This document shows positions 10,709 through 20,337 of a DNA stretch of 64,000 nucleotides, one piece after another (within the stretch, counting starts at the first letter, position 1; each line of letters begins with the position of its first letter). The position numbers and the translations under genes are program-made. Origin of the DNA: Kiloniellaceae bacterium (GTDB lineage: Bacteria > Pseudomonadota > Alphaproteobacteria > Kiloniellales > J153). Location: the NCBI GenBank assembly GCA_021776175.1, contig JAJFGJ010000032.1:62001-126000 (forward strand), in the 5' to 3' direction. The notes under the pieces are model-generated. The model did not search any database, was not told the DNA's origin, and worked only from the letters and a program-made list of their open reading frames with translations.

Positions 10709-11851
10709 ATGACCCGGCATAGTGAGCGCCTTCGCCTCCGCGCCTCCACGCCCGGCACCGCGCGCGAGGTGATGGTCCACCGCTACGGCGCGGCGGGCGC
10801 GCGGCCCAAGGCCTATATCCAGGCGGCCCTCCATGCCGATGAGACCCCGGCCCTCTTGACCGCGCATCACCTGGCCCGCTTGCTCGACGAGGCCGCCGGG
10901 CGGGGCGAGATCGTGGGCGAGATCGTTCTGGTTCCCTTCGCCAATCCCATCGGGCTGTCCCAATTCGTCTGGGGCCGCCACCTCGGCCGCGACGAGATTT
11001 CAGGCGGCGGCAACTTCAACCGCCATTGGCCCGATCTGCTTGAGTTGCTGGGCGATAGCCTGGACGGCAAGTTGACCGATTCGCCCGAGCGCAACGTGGC
11101 CGCGATTCGCGCCGCCATGATCGAGGCGTTGGAGGCCGAGACGCCGCGAAACGAGTTGCACAGCCTGCGCCTGATCCTGGCGCGCCTGGCGGCCGACGCC
11201 GATCTGGTCTTCGATCTGCACTGCGACGACGAGGCCCTGATGCACCTGTTCCTGATCCCGGCGCACTGGCCCGAGGGCCAGGGCATCGCCGCCGAACTCG
11301 GTTGCCGCGCGGTTTTGCTGGCCGAGGATTCGGGCGGCGGGTCCTTCGACGAAACCTTCTCAACCCCCTGGACTACCCTGGCCGGGAAATACCCCGGCCA
11401 TCCGATTCCCCCGGTCTGCCTGGCCGGCACGGTTGAATTGCGCGGGCAAAGCGATGTCGATGACACCCTGGCCTCGGCGGACGCGGCGGCCTTGTTCCGC
11501 ATCCTGCAACGCCGGGGCCTGATCGCGGGCGATCCCGGCCCCCTGCCGGAACCCCAATGCGAGGCGACCCAGTTGGATGCCTGCGAGGTCCTGCGCGCGC
11601 CGGCGCCCGGCATCGTCGCCTATGCGGCCGACCTCGGCGCCAAGGTGCGTGAAGGCGATATCGTCACCTGGATCGTCGACCCGGCGGCCGAGGACCCGGC
11701 GCAAGCCCGCCAGGCCGTGCGCGCGGGCACCGGCGGCCTAATCCTATCGCGCCGCGACCGGCGCTATGTCGTGCCCGGCATGACCCTGGCCAAGATCGTC
11801 GGCACTAAGACCCTGGCCGCGCGCCTTGGCGGATCCTTGCTGGAGAACTGA
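10709..11851 (+). CDS. Succinylglutamate desuccinylase/aspartoacylase family protein
   Basis: An AstE/AspA-type zinc carboxypeptidase-like deacylase of 380 residues. Features consistent with the family are the N-terminal HADE segment (first Zn ligands), the GGGNFNRHWPD motif, the DLHCDDEA motif (second His ligand), and a late Glu in the ELRGQSDVDD segment. The C-terminal beta-sheet domain (LRAPAPGIVAYAADLGAKVREGD) resembles a biotinyl/lipoyl-like barrel. ATG 10709 has AAGGAG ten bases upstream; the longer open frame lacks support. The stop overlaps the next ATG by one base, suggesting coupling. The exact acyl substrate is unknown. Confidence 0.85.
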   Translation: MTRHSERLRLRASTPGTAREVMVHRYGAAGARPKAYIQAALHADETPALLTAHHLARLLDEAAGRGEIVGEIVLVPFANPIGLSQFVWGRHLGRDEISGGGNFNRHWPDLLELLGDSLDGKLTDSPERNVAAIRAAMIEALEAETPRNELHSLRLILARLAADADLVFDLHCDDEALMHLFLIPAHWPEGQGIAAELGCRAVLLAEDSGGGSFDETFSTPWTTLAGKYPGHPIPPVCLAGTVELRGQSDVDDTLASADAAALFRILQRRGLIAGDPGPLPEPQCEATQLDACEVLRAPAPGIVAYAADLGAKVREGDIVTWIVDPAAEDPAQARQAVRAGTGGLILSRRDRRYVVPGMTLAKIVGTKTLAARLGGSLLEN

Positions 11852-12600
11852 TGAGAGCTGCCCTGGCATTTTGCACGGCTATTTCACTCCTGCCCATTCA
11901 ATCCGCGCAGGCGAAAACCCCGGTCGCTATCGAACTGGTGCTCGCGGTCGATACGTCGCGCAGCGTCGACGGCTTCGAGTACGATCTTTTGATGAAGGGA
12001 ATTGCCGAAGCCTTCCGTAAGCCTGAAATCATCGCGCTGATCGGACAGTTAGACGGCGTGGCCGTGACTCTCTTTCAATGGAGCTCGGAGATCGACGAGC
12101 GATACATGGTCCCTTGGCACCTGCTGAAGGATCCCGCCAGCATCCTGTCATTCGCCGACAAGGTGGAAGCGGCTGAACGCGATCCCAAGCGCCTCTTCAC
12201 CGCCATTGGCGGGGCCATGGATTTCGGCATTCGCCAGATTGCTGGGAATGCCTTCGAGGGCCGCCAGTTGAAGATCGACGTATCGGGCGACGGCCGCAAC
12301 AACACGGGCATATCCCCATCTATTTCTCAACGCCAGGCCAATGCCCTGGGGATCGTGATCAACGGTCTGCCCATCGTCACCCATACCAACAACGATGCCT
12401 ACGACCTGGACCGTTACTACCTCGAAAAAGTCATTCACGGCCCGGGTGCTTTCGTCGAGATCGCCAGGAGTTACGACGACTTCGCGCGCGCCTTCCTGCG
12501 CAAACTACAACGCGAATTAACTCCCCTAATCAGTAGAGACCGAACCGCGCCCCCCGATTCGATTCAAGAAACCCGCTTTCAGCAATCGGCGCCCCGTTAA
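11851..12600 (+). CDS. DUF1194 (von Willebrand A-like) secreted protein
   Basis: A 249-residue protein with a Sec signal peptide (cleavage near AQA at residues 20-22), then a VWA-like domain with a MIDAS-type DxSxS motif (VDTSRS) and a later DVSGDGRNN segment typical of DUF1194. VWA domains usually mediate metal-dependent protein contacts; the role of this family is unknown. The start codon overlaps the stop of the deacylase gene (TGATG), so the two form an operon. The protein is predicted periplasmic. Confidence 0.8.
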   Translation: MRAALAFCTAISLLPIQSAQAKTPVAIELVLAVDTSRSVDGFEYDLLMKGIAEAFRKPEIIALIGQLDGVAVTLFQWSSEIDERYMVPWHLLKDPASILSFADKVEAAERDPKRLFTAIGGAMDFGIRQIAGNAFEGRQLKIDVSGDGRNNTGISPSISQRQANALGIVINGLPIVTHTNNDAYDLDRYYLEKVIHGPGAFVEIARSYDDFARAFLRKLQRELTPLISRDRTAPPDSIQETRFQQSAPR

Positions 12601-12604
12601 AAGC

Positions 12605-14386
12605 CTAATCGCCGCCGCTGTCCTCGTCGCGGGCGCGGTCGCGGGCGCGGTGATAGGCTAGGACGACCTCGTGTTCCTGGGCGACGCCCATCATCAGCAT
12701 GGTGTCGTGGTTTTCGACCACCGGCAGGTTGACCTCCCCGCTTACGGTGAAGATATGGAACGCGCTTTCCAGATCGTCATCCGCGGTCAGGACGGTGGGA
12801 CGTTTACGGGCCAGGTTGTCGGCCATCAGCGCCGCGTCGTTGCTGGTATCGAACGCGGTTTCGTGCAGATCGGCGAAGGTAATCACTCCGGTCAGGCAGC
12901 CGCTCTCGTCAAGCAGGAACAATTCGCCCCAGGGGGCGTGCTGAAGGCGCTCGCGCACCTCGGGGATCGGCGTCGTCGGAGGTAGGGCATCGAAGACCAC
13001 GCTCATCACGTCGCGCACGCGTACCAGGCGCAGCAGGCCGACGTCATGACCGCCGGTCACCGTCAGGCCCCGGCGGCGCAATTGCTCGGTGAAAAACGAT
13101 CTCCCCAGCCACTGCTGGGTGATGAGCGCCGCGATGGTGGTCGAGATCATGACCGCGATGGTGAGGGCGTAGTCGCTGGTAAGCTCGAAGATCATCAGGA
13201 TGGTCGAGATCGGCGCCCCAAGCACGGCCCCCGCCACGGCGCCCATGCCGACAATGGTATAGGCCGAGTGCCCCGAGGATAGCTCCGGAAACACGCCGGT
13301 CGCGAGTATTCCAAAGGCGCCGCCCAGCATGGCGCCCATGATCAGGGAGGGCGAGAACACGCCGCCGCCAAAACCGGTTCCCAGCGATATGGCGGTCGCG
13401 GCCAGCTTGAAGACCACGAGACTAAGCAGGAGCCACAATTCGTAACGCCCGGACAAGGCGGCGTCCGTCGCCTCGTAACCGACGCCCAGAACATGGGGAT
13501 AGAAAATGCCTATGGCGCCAACCGCCAGTCCGCCAAGCGCCGGACGGGCCCAGCGCGGCAGGGGCAAGCGCGACACGCTATCGTCGGTGAACATGGTCGC
13601 GTGGATGAAGATGATGGCGACCGCCGCCGAAACCACACCCAGAAGCGCGAAGGCCGGGAACTCCCAGAACGACGTGAGGGTGTGCAATTCAGGCAGGACG
13701 AAGGCCGGAAAGTCGCCGTAATAGAGGCGGCTGACGATGGTCCCCGTGACTGCGGCGATGACCACCGGCGCCAGGGCGGTCAGGGCATAGTTCCCGATCA
13801 CCACCTCCAGCGCGAAAAAGGTGCCGGCGATGGGGGCGTTGAAGGATGCCGCGACCGCCGCCGCGACCCCGCAACCAAGCAGGGTTCGCGATGCCGAGCG
13901 GCCCAGGTGCAGCCGTCTTGAAATCCAGGCCCCCAGCGATGCGCCAAGATGGACGACCGGCCCCTCGCGCCCGACCGAAGCGCCGCTGCCCAGGGAAACC
14001 GCGCTGACCAAGGCGGCCTTTAGCCCGTCCGTCACCGACATGCGCCCACCGCGCAGGGCGTTCGCCTCGATCACGTCGGCGACCCCTTGCGGCCGCCGGT
14101 TGGGCATGAAGTTATGAACGAAGACGCCGACCGCGAGGCCGCCGACGGCCGGAACCAACAGGATTTGCCACCACGGAAGGATGCTCACGATGGTGATCAG
14201 GCGCTCGCCCCCAAAGCCGTAGCCCAGGCCCTGAAATACGCCGATGGCGTGGCGAAAGACAATCGCGGCGCCGCTCGCCAGGACGCCGATGGCGACCGCG
14301 AGCCCCGTCAATACCACCTGATCGTTCTTGGTCAGGCGCTTGACCGACAGGGCCGGTTTGCCGGCGGGTTGGTCCGGGGGCGTCAT
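12605..14386 (-). CDS. CLC-family chloride channel/transporter with CBS domains
   Basis: A 593-residue inner-membrane CLC protein. The ion-path signatures are GSGASVGREGP (GxxGREGP filter region), GTGFGGGVFSPSL and GMGAVAGAVLGAP. About ten membrane segments lie within residues 20-430, followed by a paired CBS domain in the cytoplasm (roughly 455-575), which usually binds adenine nucleotides. The GREGP glutamate (gating Glu of exchangers) is present, so H+/Cl- exchange is possible. It is convergent with the DUF1194 gene with a 4-base gap. Confidence 0.9.
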   Translation of the reverse strand: MTPPDQPAGKPALSVKRLTKNDQVVLTGLAVAIGVLASGAAIVFRHAIGVFQGLGYGFGGERLITIVSILPWWQILLVPAVGGLAVGVFVHNFMPNRRPQGVADVIEANALRGGRMSVTDGLKAALVSAVSLGSGASVGREGPVVHLGASLGAWISRRLHLGRSASRTLLGCGVAAAVAASFNAPIAGTFFALEVVIGNYALTALAPVVIAAVTGTIVSRLYYGDFPAFVLPELHTLTSFWEFPAFALLGVVSAAVAIIFIHATMFTDDSVSRLPLPRWARPALGGLAVGAIGIFYPHVLGVGYEATDAALSGRYELWLLLSLVVFKLAATAISLGTGFGGGVFSPSLIMGAMLGGAFGILATGVFPELSSGHSAYTIVGMGAVAGAVLGAPISTILMIFELTSDYALTIAVMISTTIAALITQQWLGRSFFTEQLRRRGLTVTGGHDVGLLRLVRVRDVMSVVFDALPPTTPIPEVRERLQHAPWGELFLLDESGCLTGVITFADLHETAFDTSNDAALMADNLARKRPTVLTADDDLESAFHIFTVSGEVNLPVVENHDTMLMMGVAQEHEVVLAYHRARDRARDEDSGGD

Positions 14387-14507
14387 GGCGACCGTGATAG
14401 CACAGGGCGATTAAATTCGCACTTATCCACAAGGATTTGTATGCGTTGCGTCTTATCCTCGTGCGTGGTTATGCTTCGCGCATGCAGGAATTTGCTATCT
14501 CCGCCCC

Positions 14508-14999
14508 ATGACGGCGGCCGCCAGCATACGCACCGCGCGGCGCGAAGATGCCGCCACCATCTTGGCGCTGATCCGCGAGTTGGCCGAGTTCGAGAACCTG
14601 CTGGACCAGGTGCGGGCCAGCGAAGAGGACGTCCTGCGCGATGGCTTCGGTCCCAGTCCGCGCTTCGAATGCCTCCTGGCCGAGTTGGATGGGCAGGCGG
14701 TCGGCTTCGCCTTGTTTTTCCACAACTACTCGACTTTCGAGGGGCGCGCGGGTCTGTACCTGGAGGACATCTACATCTCTCCCGCCGCGCGGAGCTCCGG
14801 CCTGGGCCGCGCCATGATGATCCGTTTGGCCGGCATCGCGGCCGAACGGGGCTGCGCCCGCCTCGACCTCTGGGTCCTGCACTGGAACCCGGCCCGGGAA
14901 TTCTATCGGAAGTTGGGCTTCGGTCATATGGAAGACTGGCTGCCGTACCGCCTGGAAGGCGAGGTGCTGACGAAACTGGCCGGCGAGGATCGCTCCTAG
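14508..14999 (+). CDS. GNAT-family N-acetyltransferase (diamine acetyltransferase-like)
   Basis: A 163-residue single GNAT domain. Motif A (acetyl-CoA binding) is read as ISPAARSSGLGRAMM, with the core beta-strand LYLEDIYI preceding it and the C-terminal N-P-A-R-E-F-Y-R-K-L-G-F motif. The LYLEDIY plus FYRKLGF combination resembles spermidine/spermine-type (SAT) enzymes, but the substrate is not certain. It begins at ATG 14508, divergent from the CLC gene, and ends seven bases before the convergent pentapeptide gene. Confidence 0.85.
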   Translation: MTAAASIRTARREDAATILALIRELAEFENLLDQVRASEEDVLRDGFGPSPRFECLLAELDGQAVGFALFFHNYSTFEGRAGLYLEDIYISPAARSSGLGRAMMIRLAGIAAERGCARLDLWVLHWNPAREFYRKLGFGHMEDWLPYRLEGEVLTKLAGEDRS

Positions 15000-15005
15000 C
15001 CCGCC

Positions 15006-15533
15006 CTAGTTACAACGGCCTAGGGATCCCTCGGCGCAGATGCGCTTGCCGTCGATCCAGGTCGCGCCCGATAGATCCGCGCGGGTGAAATCGGCGCCCT
15101 TCAAGCGCGCGCCGGTCAGGTCGGCATCGCGCAGGACCGCGCCGAAGAATCGGGCGCGGCGCAAGTCGGCCTCGGTCAGGGACGCGCCGGTCAGGTCCGC
15201 CTTGGTGAAATCCGCCCCGGACAGCTTGGCTTTATAAAGCTTGGCTTCGCGCAGGACCGCGTTCACGAACTTGGCGCGGAAGCCGTTGATCCCACTCAAG
15301 TCGCTGCGCGACAGATCGGCACGAAAAAAGCTGCCGTCGCGCAGGCGCGCGGCATTCAGATCCACGCCGCGAAGGTCGAGCCCATCGAAGGCGCAGCGCT
15401 GCCAATTCACTTCCGCCGATGGCGGGTCGGTACAGGCCGCGCCCGCCTCGCGCGCGCCCGCGGCCAGCGCCAAGAGCGTTGCCGCGAGCAGGCCGGCCAT
15501 AGCGCGCCGGCTTCGTCTCCGTCCGGCCGTCAT
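15006..15533 (-). CDS. Secreted pentapeptide-repeat protein
   Basis: A 175-residue protein with an N-terminal signal peptide (Arg-rich n-region, Ala/Leu core to about residue 32) followed by about 17 tandem A(D/N)LxX pentapeptides (for example LRGVDLNAARLRDGS), which fold as a right-handed beta-helix. It is predicted periplasmic or exported. The C-terminal CAEGSLGRC may hold a disulfide. The function of such proteins is rarely known. No operon partner is evident. Confidence 0.82.
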   Translation of the reverse strand: MTAGRRRSRRAMAGLLAATLLALAAGAREAGAACTDPPSAEVNWQRCAFDGLDLRGVDLNAARLRDGSFFRADLSRSDLSGINGFRAKFVNAVLREAKLYKAKLSGADFTKADLTGASLTEADLRRARFFGAVLRDADLTGARLKGADFTRADLSGATWIDGKRICAEGSLGRCN

Positions 15534-15780
15534 TTCGGGCGAACGTCTTCTCTAAGCGACGTTAGTGCCGCAGATATCCGCATGCTTCTCCCCAGGAGAT
15601 TTGTCAGGAAAGATAATGCATTGGCGGCTCCGGGCAAAGGCGCTAGAGCATATCGATCCCAAATGAATTAGTCTGCGCCGGAGTTATTTGGGAACATCGA
15701 GCCCTCGCGCCGCGCGCCGCCCGGCCGCACGCGAACGACTCGATCGTGGCGAGACGGCCACGCGAAATTGCGGGAACCCA

Positions 15781-16746
15781 ATGGGCAGCTTGCTGGGTGT
15801 ATTCTTGGGATTTTTGGGCCGCCAGGCAGCGTGGACTCTCTGCGGTGGGGTGCTGGTCGGCCTCGCGCTGCCCGATTTGGCCGCTCTGGCACGCCCGCTG
15901 CTCGCACCCAGCGTCGGCCTGATCCTGACCGCCACCCTGCTGCGCGTCGACTGGTCGGCCATGGCGGAGATTTCCCGGCGCCCGGCCTTGGTCGGCGGCC
16001 TGGTGCTGTGGTGCATGCTGGCCAGCCCCATAGCCGCCTGGTTCCTGGTCGGATTGCTGCCGCTGCCCGACTCCCTGGCGACGGCGATTGTGCTCATGGC
16101 GGCGGCGCCTCCGATCCTGGGTGCGACCGGACTGGCCTTCGTCCTGGGTCTCGATGGGGCCCTGGCCGCCGTCGCGGGGATTGTCAGCACTCTGGCGGCG
16201 CCGTTTAGCGTTCCCGTACTGGCCCTGGCCCTGCTTGGCCTGAACTTGGAAATCGCGCTGAGCGAATTCATGCTGCGGCTGGCCCTGGTGATCGGCGGCG
16301 CGGCCGGCCTTGCCTTGGCGATCAAGCGCTTGGCCGGAGCGGATTGGCTGCGCGCGCGGGCGCGCCAGGTCGACGGCCTGTTTGTCCTGCTCATGCTGGT
16401 CTTCGCGGTCGCGATCATGGATGGCGTGAGCGAGGTAATCCTGTCGAACCCCGGCCACGCGGCGCTTTGGCTGGGCGCGGCCTTCATCGCCAACCCGGCC
16501 CTGCAAGCCCTGGGGGCCCTGGCCTTTTCGGGCCTGGGCCGTCGCCGAGCGTTGACCGTTGGATTGTTGAGCGGGAACTGCAACATGGGGGTTTTGCTGG
16601 CGGTCCTGCCGCCGGGCGGAAATTTCGATATCGTGCTATTTTTCGCCCTGGCCCAATTGCCGATGTTCATGCTGCCCGCGATCATGACGCCCGCCTATCG
16701 CCGAATCCTGGGCAATACCGGGGAGCGCCAACTTAGCGATCAATAG
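15781..16746 (+). CDS. Bile acid:sodium symporter-like (BASS-type) membrane transporter
   Basis: A 321-residue integral membrane protein with about nine to ten hydrophobic segments. Internal signals that fit the BASS fold are the helix-breaking MAAAPPILGATGLAF and the GLLSGNCNMGVLLAV segment, which resemble the two crossing motifs of ASBT-like carriers. ATG 15781 is preferred over the open extension to 15688, which is Arg-rich and implausible. It stands alone between the pentapeptide gene and mlaA. The substrate is unknown; an organic anion is the usual cargo. Confidence 0.65.
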   Translation: MGSLLGVFLGFLGRQAAWTLCGGVLVGLALPDLAALARPLLAPSVGLILTATLLRVDWSAMAEISRRPALVGGLVLWCMLASPIAAWFLVGLLPLPDSLATAIVLMAAAPPILGATGLAFVLGLDGALAAVAGIVSTLAAPFSVPVLALALLGLNLEIALSEFMLRLALVIGGAAGLALAIKRLAGADWLRARARQVDGLFVLLMLVFAVAIMDGVSEVILSNPGHAALWLGAAFIANPALQALGALAFSGLGRRRALTVGLLSGNCNMGVLLAVLPPGGNFDIVLFFALAQLPMFMLPAIMTPAYRRILGNTGERQLSDQ

Positions 16747-16975
16747 CGATATTTTTGCAACAGGTTGAAGTTAGGTAACAACTTGATGACATGAAGGTTA
16801 TTGGTTGCTCAAGATATTGCATGCTAGTCAGGTGGGAGAACGGTAAAACCGTGAGCAGGGCTAGCGGGACGTTGAATTGCGTAGGCACTTGCCCGTTTAC
16901 GGGAACAGCTTATTATCCGCTCGAACCTCGAGTCGGCAGGGAGTCGCGGGAAAAGTGTTCGATCGAATATTGAAT

Positions 16976-17872
16976 ATGCGCATCGCCTCGCGCTTCGCGG
17001 TTTTACTATCCACCGCGGCGCTAGTTGGGGGGTGCGCCGCGCAGCCGGACGACGGGACGTGGAGAACCGGTGGCGCGCTACACGAAGAACTGTCCGTCGC
17101 CGCGCACATTCAGTACGCCCAAGCAAGCAGCGACACGGATGCCTTGTATCCCGACCTCGAAGAGGATTACGACGACAACGACCCGCTGGAAATACCCAAC
17201 CGGTTCATTTTCGCGTTCAATCAGACGCTTGACGTTTTTATTCTTAAGCCAGCGGCGGCCACTTACCGCTTCTTGCTGCCGTCGCTGATCCGCGATTCGA
17301 TCCGGAATTTCCTGCGCAATCTGGCGACGCCGGTTGTCTTGATCAACGACCTTCTACAAGGAGAGTTCGAGCGTGCCGAAGTCACTATGGCGCGTTTCGC
17401 GATCAACACCTCCGGCGGCCTTCTGGGCCTGTTCGATATGGCGACGGACGAAGGCTACGAATATCATCAGGAAGATTTAGGCCAGACCTTTGGCTCGCAT
17501 GGCGTTGGCGAGGGGGCCTATCTGGTTCTGCCGCTTTTCGGACCGTCCTCGATTCGCGACGGAATCGGCCGGGTTGGCGATATATTTCTAGACCCCTTGA
17601 CCTACGTCGGCTGGGCCTACGACGTTCAGACGGAGCTCCTGGCTATTCCCGCCGTTAACGGAATCGACACCAGATCGCGCAATATCGAGACCCTGGAAGA
17701 CCTGGAACGCGATTCGATTGACTTCTACGCCCGTATCCGGTCGCTTTGGCGGCAAAATCGGCGGAACGAAATCGAAAACGGTCGGGATGTGGGCCCGACG
17801 GTCGCGCCGGGTTTGAGCGACTTCGATTTCGATACCGAGCCGAAAGATGGACAACTTGGCAGTTCTCAATAG
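16976..17872 (+). CDS. mlaA: MlaA/VacJ family outer-membrane lipoprotein
   Basis: A component of the Mla system that removes misplaced phospholipids from the outer leaflet of the outer membrane. A lipoprotein signal ends in the lipobox LVGGC near residue 20. Typical MlaA segments follow: DPLEIPNRFIFAFNQTLD, NFLRNLATPVVLINDLLQG, RFAINTSGGLLGLFD and YLVLPLFGPSSIRD. ATG 16976 starts a standard lipoprotein signal; the longer frame from 16877 is discarded. The tail overlaps mlaC by 26 bases, so the two are cotranscribed. The inner-membrane mlaFED genes are not in the window. Confidence 0.92.
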   Translation: MRIASRFAVLLSTAALVGGCAAQPDDGTWRTGGALHEELSVAAHIQYAQASSDTDALYPDLEEDYDDNDPLEIPNRFIFAFNQTLDVFILKPAAATYRFLLPSLIRDSIRNFLRNLATPVVLINDLLQGEFERAEVTMARFAINTSGGLLGLFDMATDEGYEYHQEDLGQTFGSHGVGEGAYLVLPLFGPSSIRDGIGRVGDIFLDPLTYVGWAYDVQTELLAIPAVNGIDTRSRNIETLEDLERDSIDFYARIRSLWRQNRRNEIENGRDVGPTVAPGLSDFDFDTEPKDGQLGSSQ

Positions 17873-18524
17873 CGTTTCGACGACCCGGCGCCGCGCCCTG
17901 CGATGGAGCGTTTTTGGCCTCCTGGCAGCTATCGCGTTAAGCGGCCTTTCTTCACCATCCCAGGCCAATTCAGAAGACGAGGCAGGGGCGTTCCTGTTGT
18001 CGCTGACCACGCGATCAATCGAGGAACTGACCGATTCTTCGGTCCCGGAGGAAGAGCGCAAGGCGCGCTTTCGCCGGCTATTCCGCGATAATTTCGATAT
18101 TTCGGCGATCGGGCGCTTTGTCCTCGGCCGCTACGGGCGCCGGACCCCAAAACCGGTCATGGAAGATTTCAACTCGACCTTCGAAGACATCATGGTCGAG
18201 CGCTTCGCGCCCCAGTTCGCCGGTTATGGCGAAACCCGGTTTCAGGTCGGTACGGTCCGCCAGCTGGAAAACCGCAATCAATACATCGTAAGCAGCGCGA
18301 TCACGCCGCCCGGCAAGGAAAACAGCGTCAATATCGATTGGCGTTTGCTCTACAAAAACGATCGTTTCATGGTCCTCGATATTGTCGGGGAGGGGGTCAG
18401 CATGGCCCTGACCCTGCGCGCGGAGTACGGCTCGGTTTTGAAGTCATCGGGCGGCAAGGTCGATCGGCTTATAGACTTGTTGCGCGAACGCATTGGCGAG
18501 CAGGCCGCGGCCGCCGCCGACTAG
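17847..18524 (+). CDS. mlaC: MlaC-like periplasmic phospholipid-binding protein
   Basis: Periplasmic shuttle of the Mla lipid pathway, 225 residues (PF05494-type). The N-terminus has a twin-arginine-like stretch (TTRRRALRW) and a hydrophobic core ending near SQA, so export by Sec or Tat is possible. The body shows family features such as FRRLFRDNFDISAIGRFVLGRY, FEDIMVERFA, VNIDWRLLYKN and DIVGEGVSMALTLRAEY. It starts inside mlaA with a 26-base overlap. Pairing with mlaA is common in alphaproteobacteria. Confidence 0.92.
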   Translation: MDNLAVLNSVSTTRRRALRWSVFGLLAAIALSGLSSPSQANSEDEAGAFLLSLTTRSIEELTDSSVPEEERKARFRRLFRDNFDISAIGRFVLGRYGRRTPKPVMEDFNSTFEDIMVERFAPQFAGYGETRFQVGTVRQLENRNQYIVSSAITPPGKENSVNIDWRLLYKNDRFMVLDIVGEGVSMALTLRAEYGSVLKSSGGKVDRLIDLLRERIGEQAAAAAD

Positions 18525-18543
18525 GTTAGAGCGCCTTGCCACC

Positions 18544-20217
18544 CTAGCGGGTCAGTGGCTTGTATTTGATCCGGTGCGGTTGGTCCGCTTCGGCACCCAG
18601 ACGGCGATGCCGGTCGGCCTCGTAATCCTGATAGTTACCCTCGAACCAGACCACCTGGCTGTCCCCCTCGAAGGCTAGAATATGGGTGGCGACGCGGTCC
18701 AGGAACCAGCGGTCATGGCTGATAATCAGCACGCAGCCCGCGAACTCGAGCAGCGCGTCTTCCAGGGCGCGCAAGGTATCCACGTCCAGATCGTTGGTCG
18801 GTTCATCCAAGAGCAAGACATTCGCGCCGCCCTTTAGCACCTTGGCAAGGTGAACGCGGTTGCGCTCGCCGCCTGAAAGTTGACCGACTTTCTTTTGCTG
18901 ATCCCCGCCCTTGAAGTTGAAGGCGCCGACATAGGCGCGCGACGGTGTTTCATGCTTGCCCAGGCTCACGGTGTCGCGGCCGTCGGCGATTTCCTCCCAA
19001 ACGGTCTTGTTGGGTGAAAGCGTATCGCGGGATTGATCCACATAGCCCAGCTTCACCGTATCGCCGAGGCGCAGCGCGCCTTGATCCGCTTGGTCCTGAC
19101 CGGCGATCATGCGAAACAGCGTCGTCTTGCCGGCGCCGTTCGGGCCGACGATGCCGACGATGGCGTTCGGGGGGATCTTAAAGTCCGCCTTGTCTATCAA
19201 GAGCCGGTCGGTGAAGCCCTTGGATAGCTCCTTGGCCTCGATGACCAGATCGCCCAGGCGCGGGCCCGGTGGCACCACGATCCGGCCGGGTTCGGGCGCC
19301 TTGCGGCCGGCTTCCGCCAAAAGCGCCTCATAGGCTTGAACCCGCGCCTTGGATTTGGCTTGGCGCGCCTTCGGGCTTTGCCGAACCCATTCCAGCTCGT
19401 GCTTCAATTCGCGCTGGCGCGAGGTTTCGGCCTTCTCTTCCTGCTTTAGGCGTGCCTGTTTTTGCTCCAGCCAAGAAGTGTAGTTGCCCTTGAAGGGAAT
19501 ACCATGCCCGCGATCCAATTCCAGGATCCAGCCGGCGACGTTGTCGAGGAAATAGCGGTCATGGGTCACCGCGACCACGGTGCCGGTGTAGTCGTGCAGG
19601 TAGCGTTCCAGCCAGGCCACGGATTCGGCGTCCAAATGGTTGGTCGGTTCGTCCAACAGCAGCATGTCCGGCTTCTGCAGCAGCAAGCGGCACAGCGCGA
19701 CCCGGCGGCGCTCGCCCCCCGATAGCTTGGTTACATCGGCGTCGCCGGGCGGGCAGCGCAAGGCGTCCATGGCGATTTCGACCGTGCGCTCCAAATCCCA
19801 GGCGCCGGCGTTGTCTATCTGCTCTTGCAGTTCCCCCTGCTCCGCGATCAGAGCATCGAAATCGGCGTCTTCTTCGGCGAATTTCGCATTGACCGCCTCG
19901 AAACGATCCAAAAGGGCCTTGGTTTCGGCAACCCCCTCGTAGACATTGCCGGCGACATCCTTGCCGGGGTCGAGCTCCGGTTCCTGAGGTAAAAAGCCGA
20001 CGCGCACGCCCTCGGCCGCCTTGGCCTCGCCATTGATGTTGTCGTCCAAACCGGCCATGACCCGCATCAAGGTCGATTTACCCGAGCCGTTCAGCCCCAG
20101 AACGCCAATCTTGGCGCCCGGCAGGAAACTGAGGTTGATGTCCTTGAGGACCTGCTTGCCGCCGGGGAAAGTCTTGGATACCCGGCTCATGTGATAGATG
20201 TACTGATACGCGGCCAT
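18544..20217 (-). CDS. ettA: ABC-F ATPase EttA (energy-dependent translational throttle)
   Basis: A soluble ABC-F protein of 557 residues that binds the ribosomal E site. Two nucleotide-binding domains are visible: Walker A GLNGSGKST and GPNGAGKTT, signatures LSGGERRRVALCRLL and LSGGERNRVHLAKVL, and Walker B MLLLDEPTNHLD and VLLLDEPTNDLD. The PtIM linker and an EttA-type arm lie between them. ATG 20217 has AAGGAG just upstream, so the 13-residue extension to 20256 is rejected. It is convergent with mlaC. Confidence 0.93.
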   Translation of the reverse strand: MAAYQYIYHMSRVSKTFPGGKQVLKDINLSFLPGAKIGVLGLNGSGKSTLMRVMAGLDDNINGEAKAAEGVRVGFLPQEPELDPGKDVAGNVYEGVAETKALLDRFEAVNAKFAEEDADFDALIAEQGELQEQIDNAGAWDLERTVEIAMDALRCPPGDADVTKLSGGERRRVALCRLLLQKPDMLLLDEPTNHLDAESVAWLERYLHDYTGTVVAVTHDRYFLDNVAGWILELDRGHGIPFKGNYTSWLEQKQARLKQEEKAETSRQRELKHELEWVRQSPKARQAKSKARVQAYEALLAEAGRKAPEPGRIVVPPGPRLGDLVIEAKELSKGFTDRLLIDKADFKIPPNAIVGIVGPNGAGKTTLFRMIAGQDQADQGALRLGDTVKLGYVDQSRDTLSPNKTVWEEIADGRDTVSLGKHETPSRAYVGAFNFKGGDQQKKVGQLSGGERNRVHLAKVLKGGANVLLLDEPTNDLDVDTLRALEDALLEFAGCVLIISHDRWFLDRVATHILAFEGDSQVVWFEGNYQDYEADRHRRLGAEADQPHRIKYKPLTR

Positions 20218-20337
20218 CAGCGCTCCTTGGAATTTCCTATGAATGCCGGGACACAACGGGGGAACCGGGTCCGGGCGGCGTTTCTATCCCATTGGCCGGG
20301 GGAAGCAAAGCCCCGCGCCGCACTCCAGGGCGAAAGC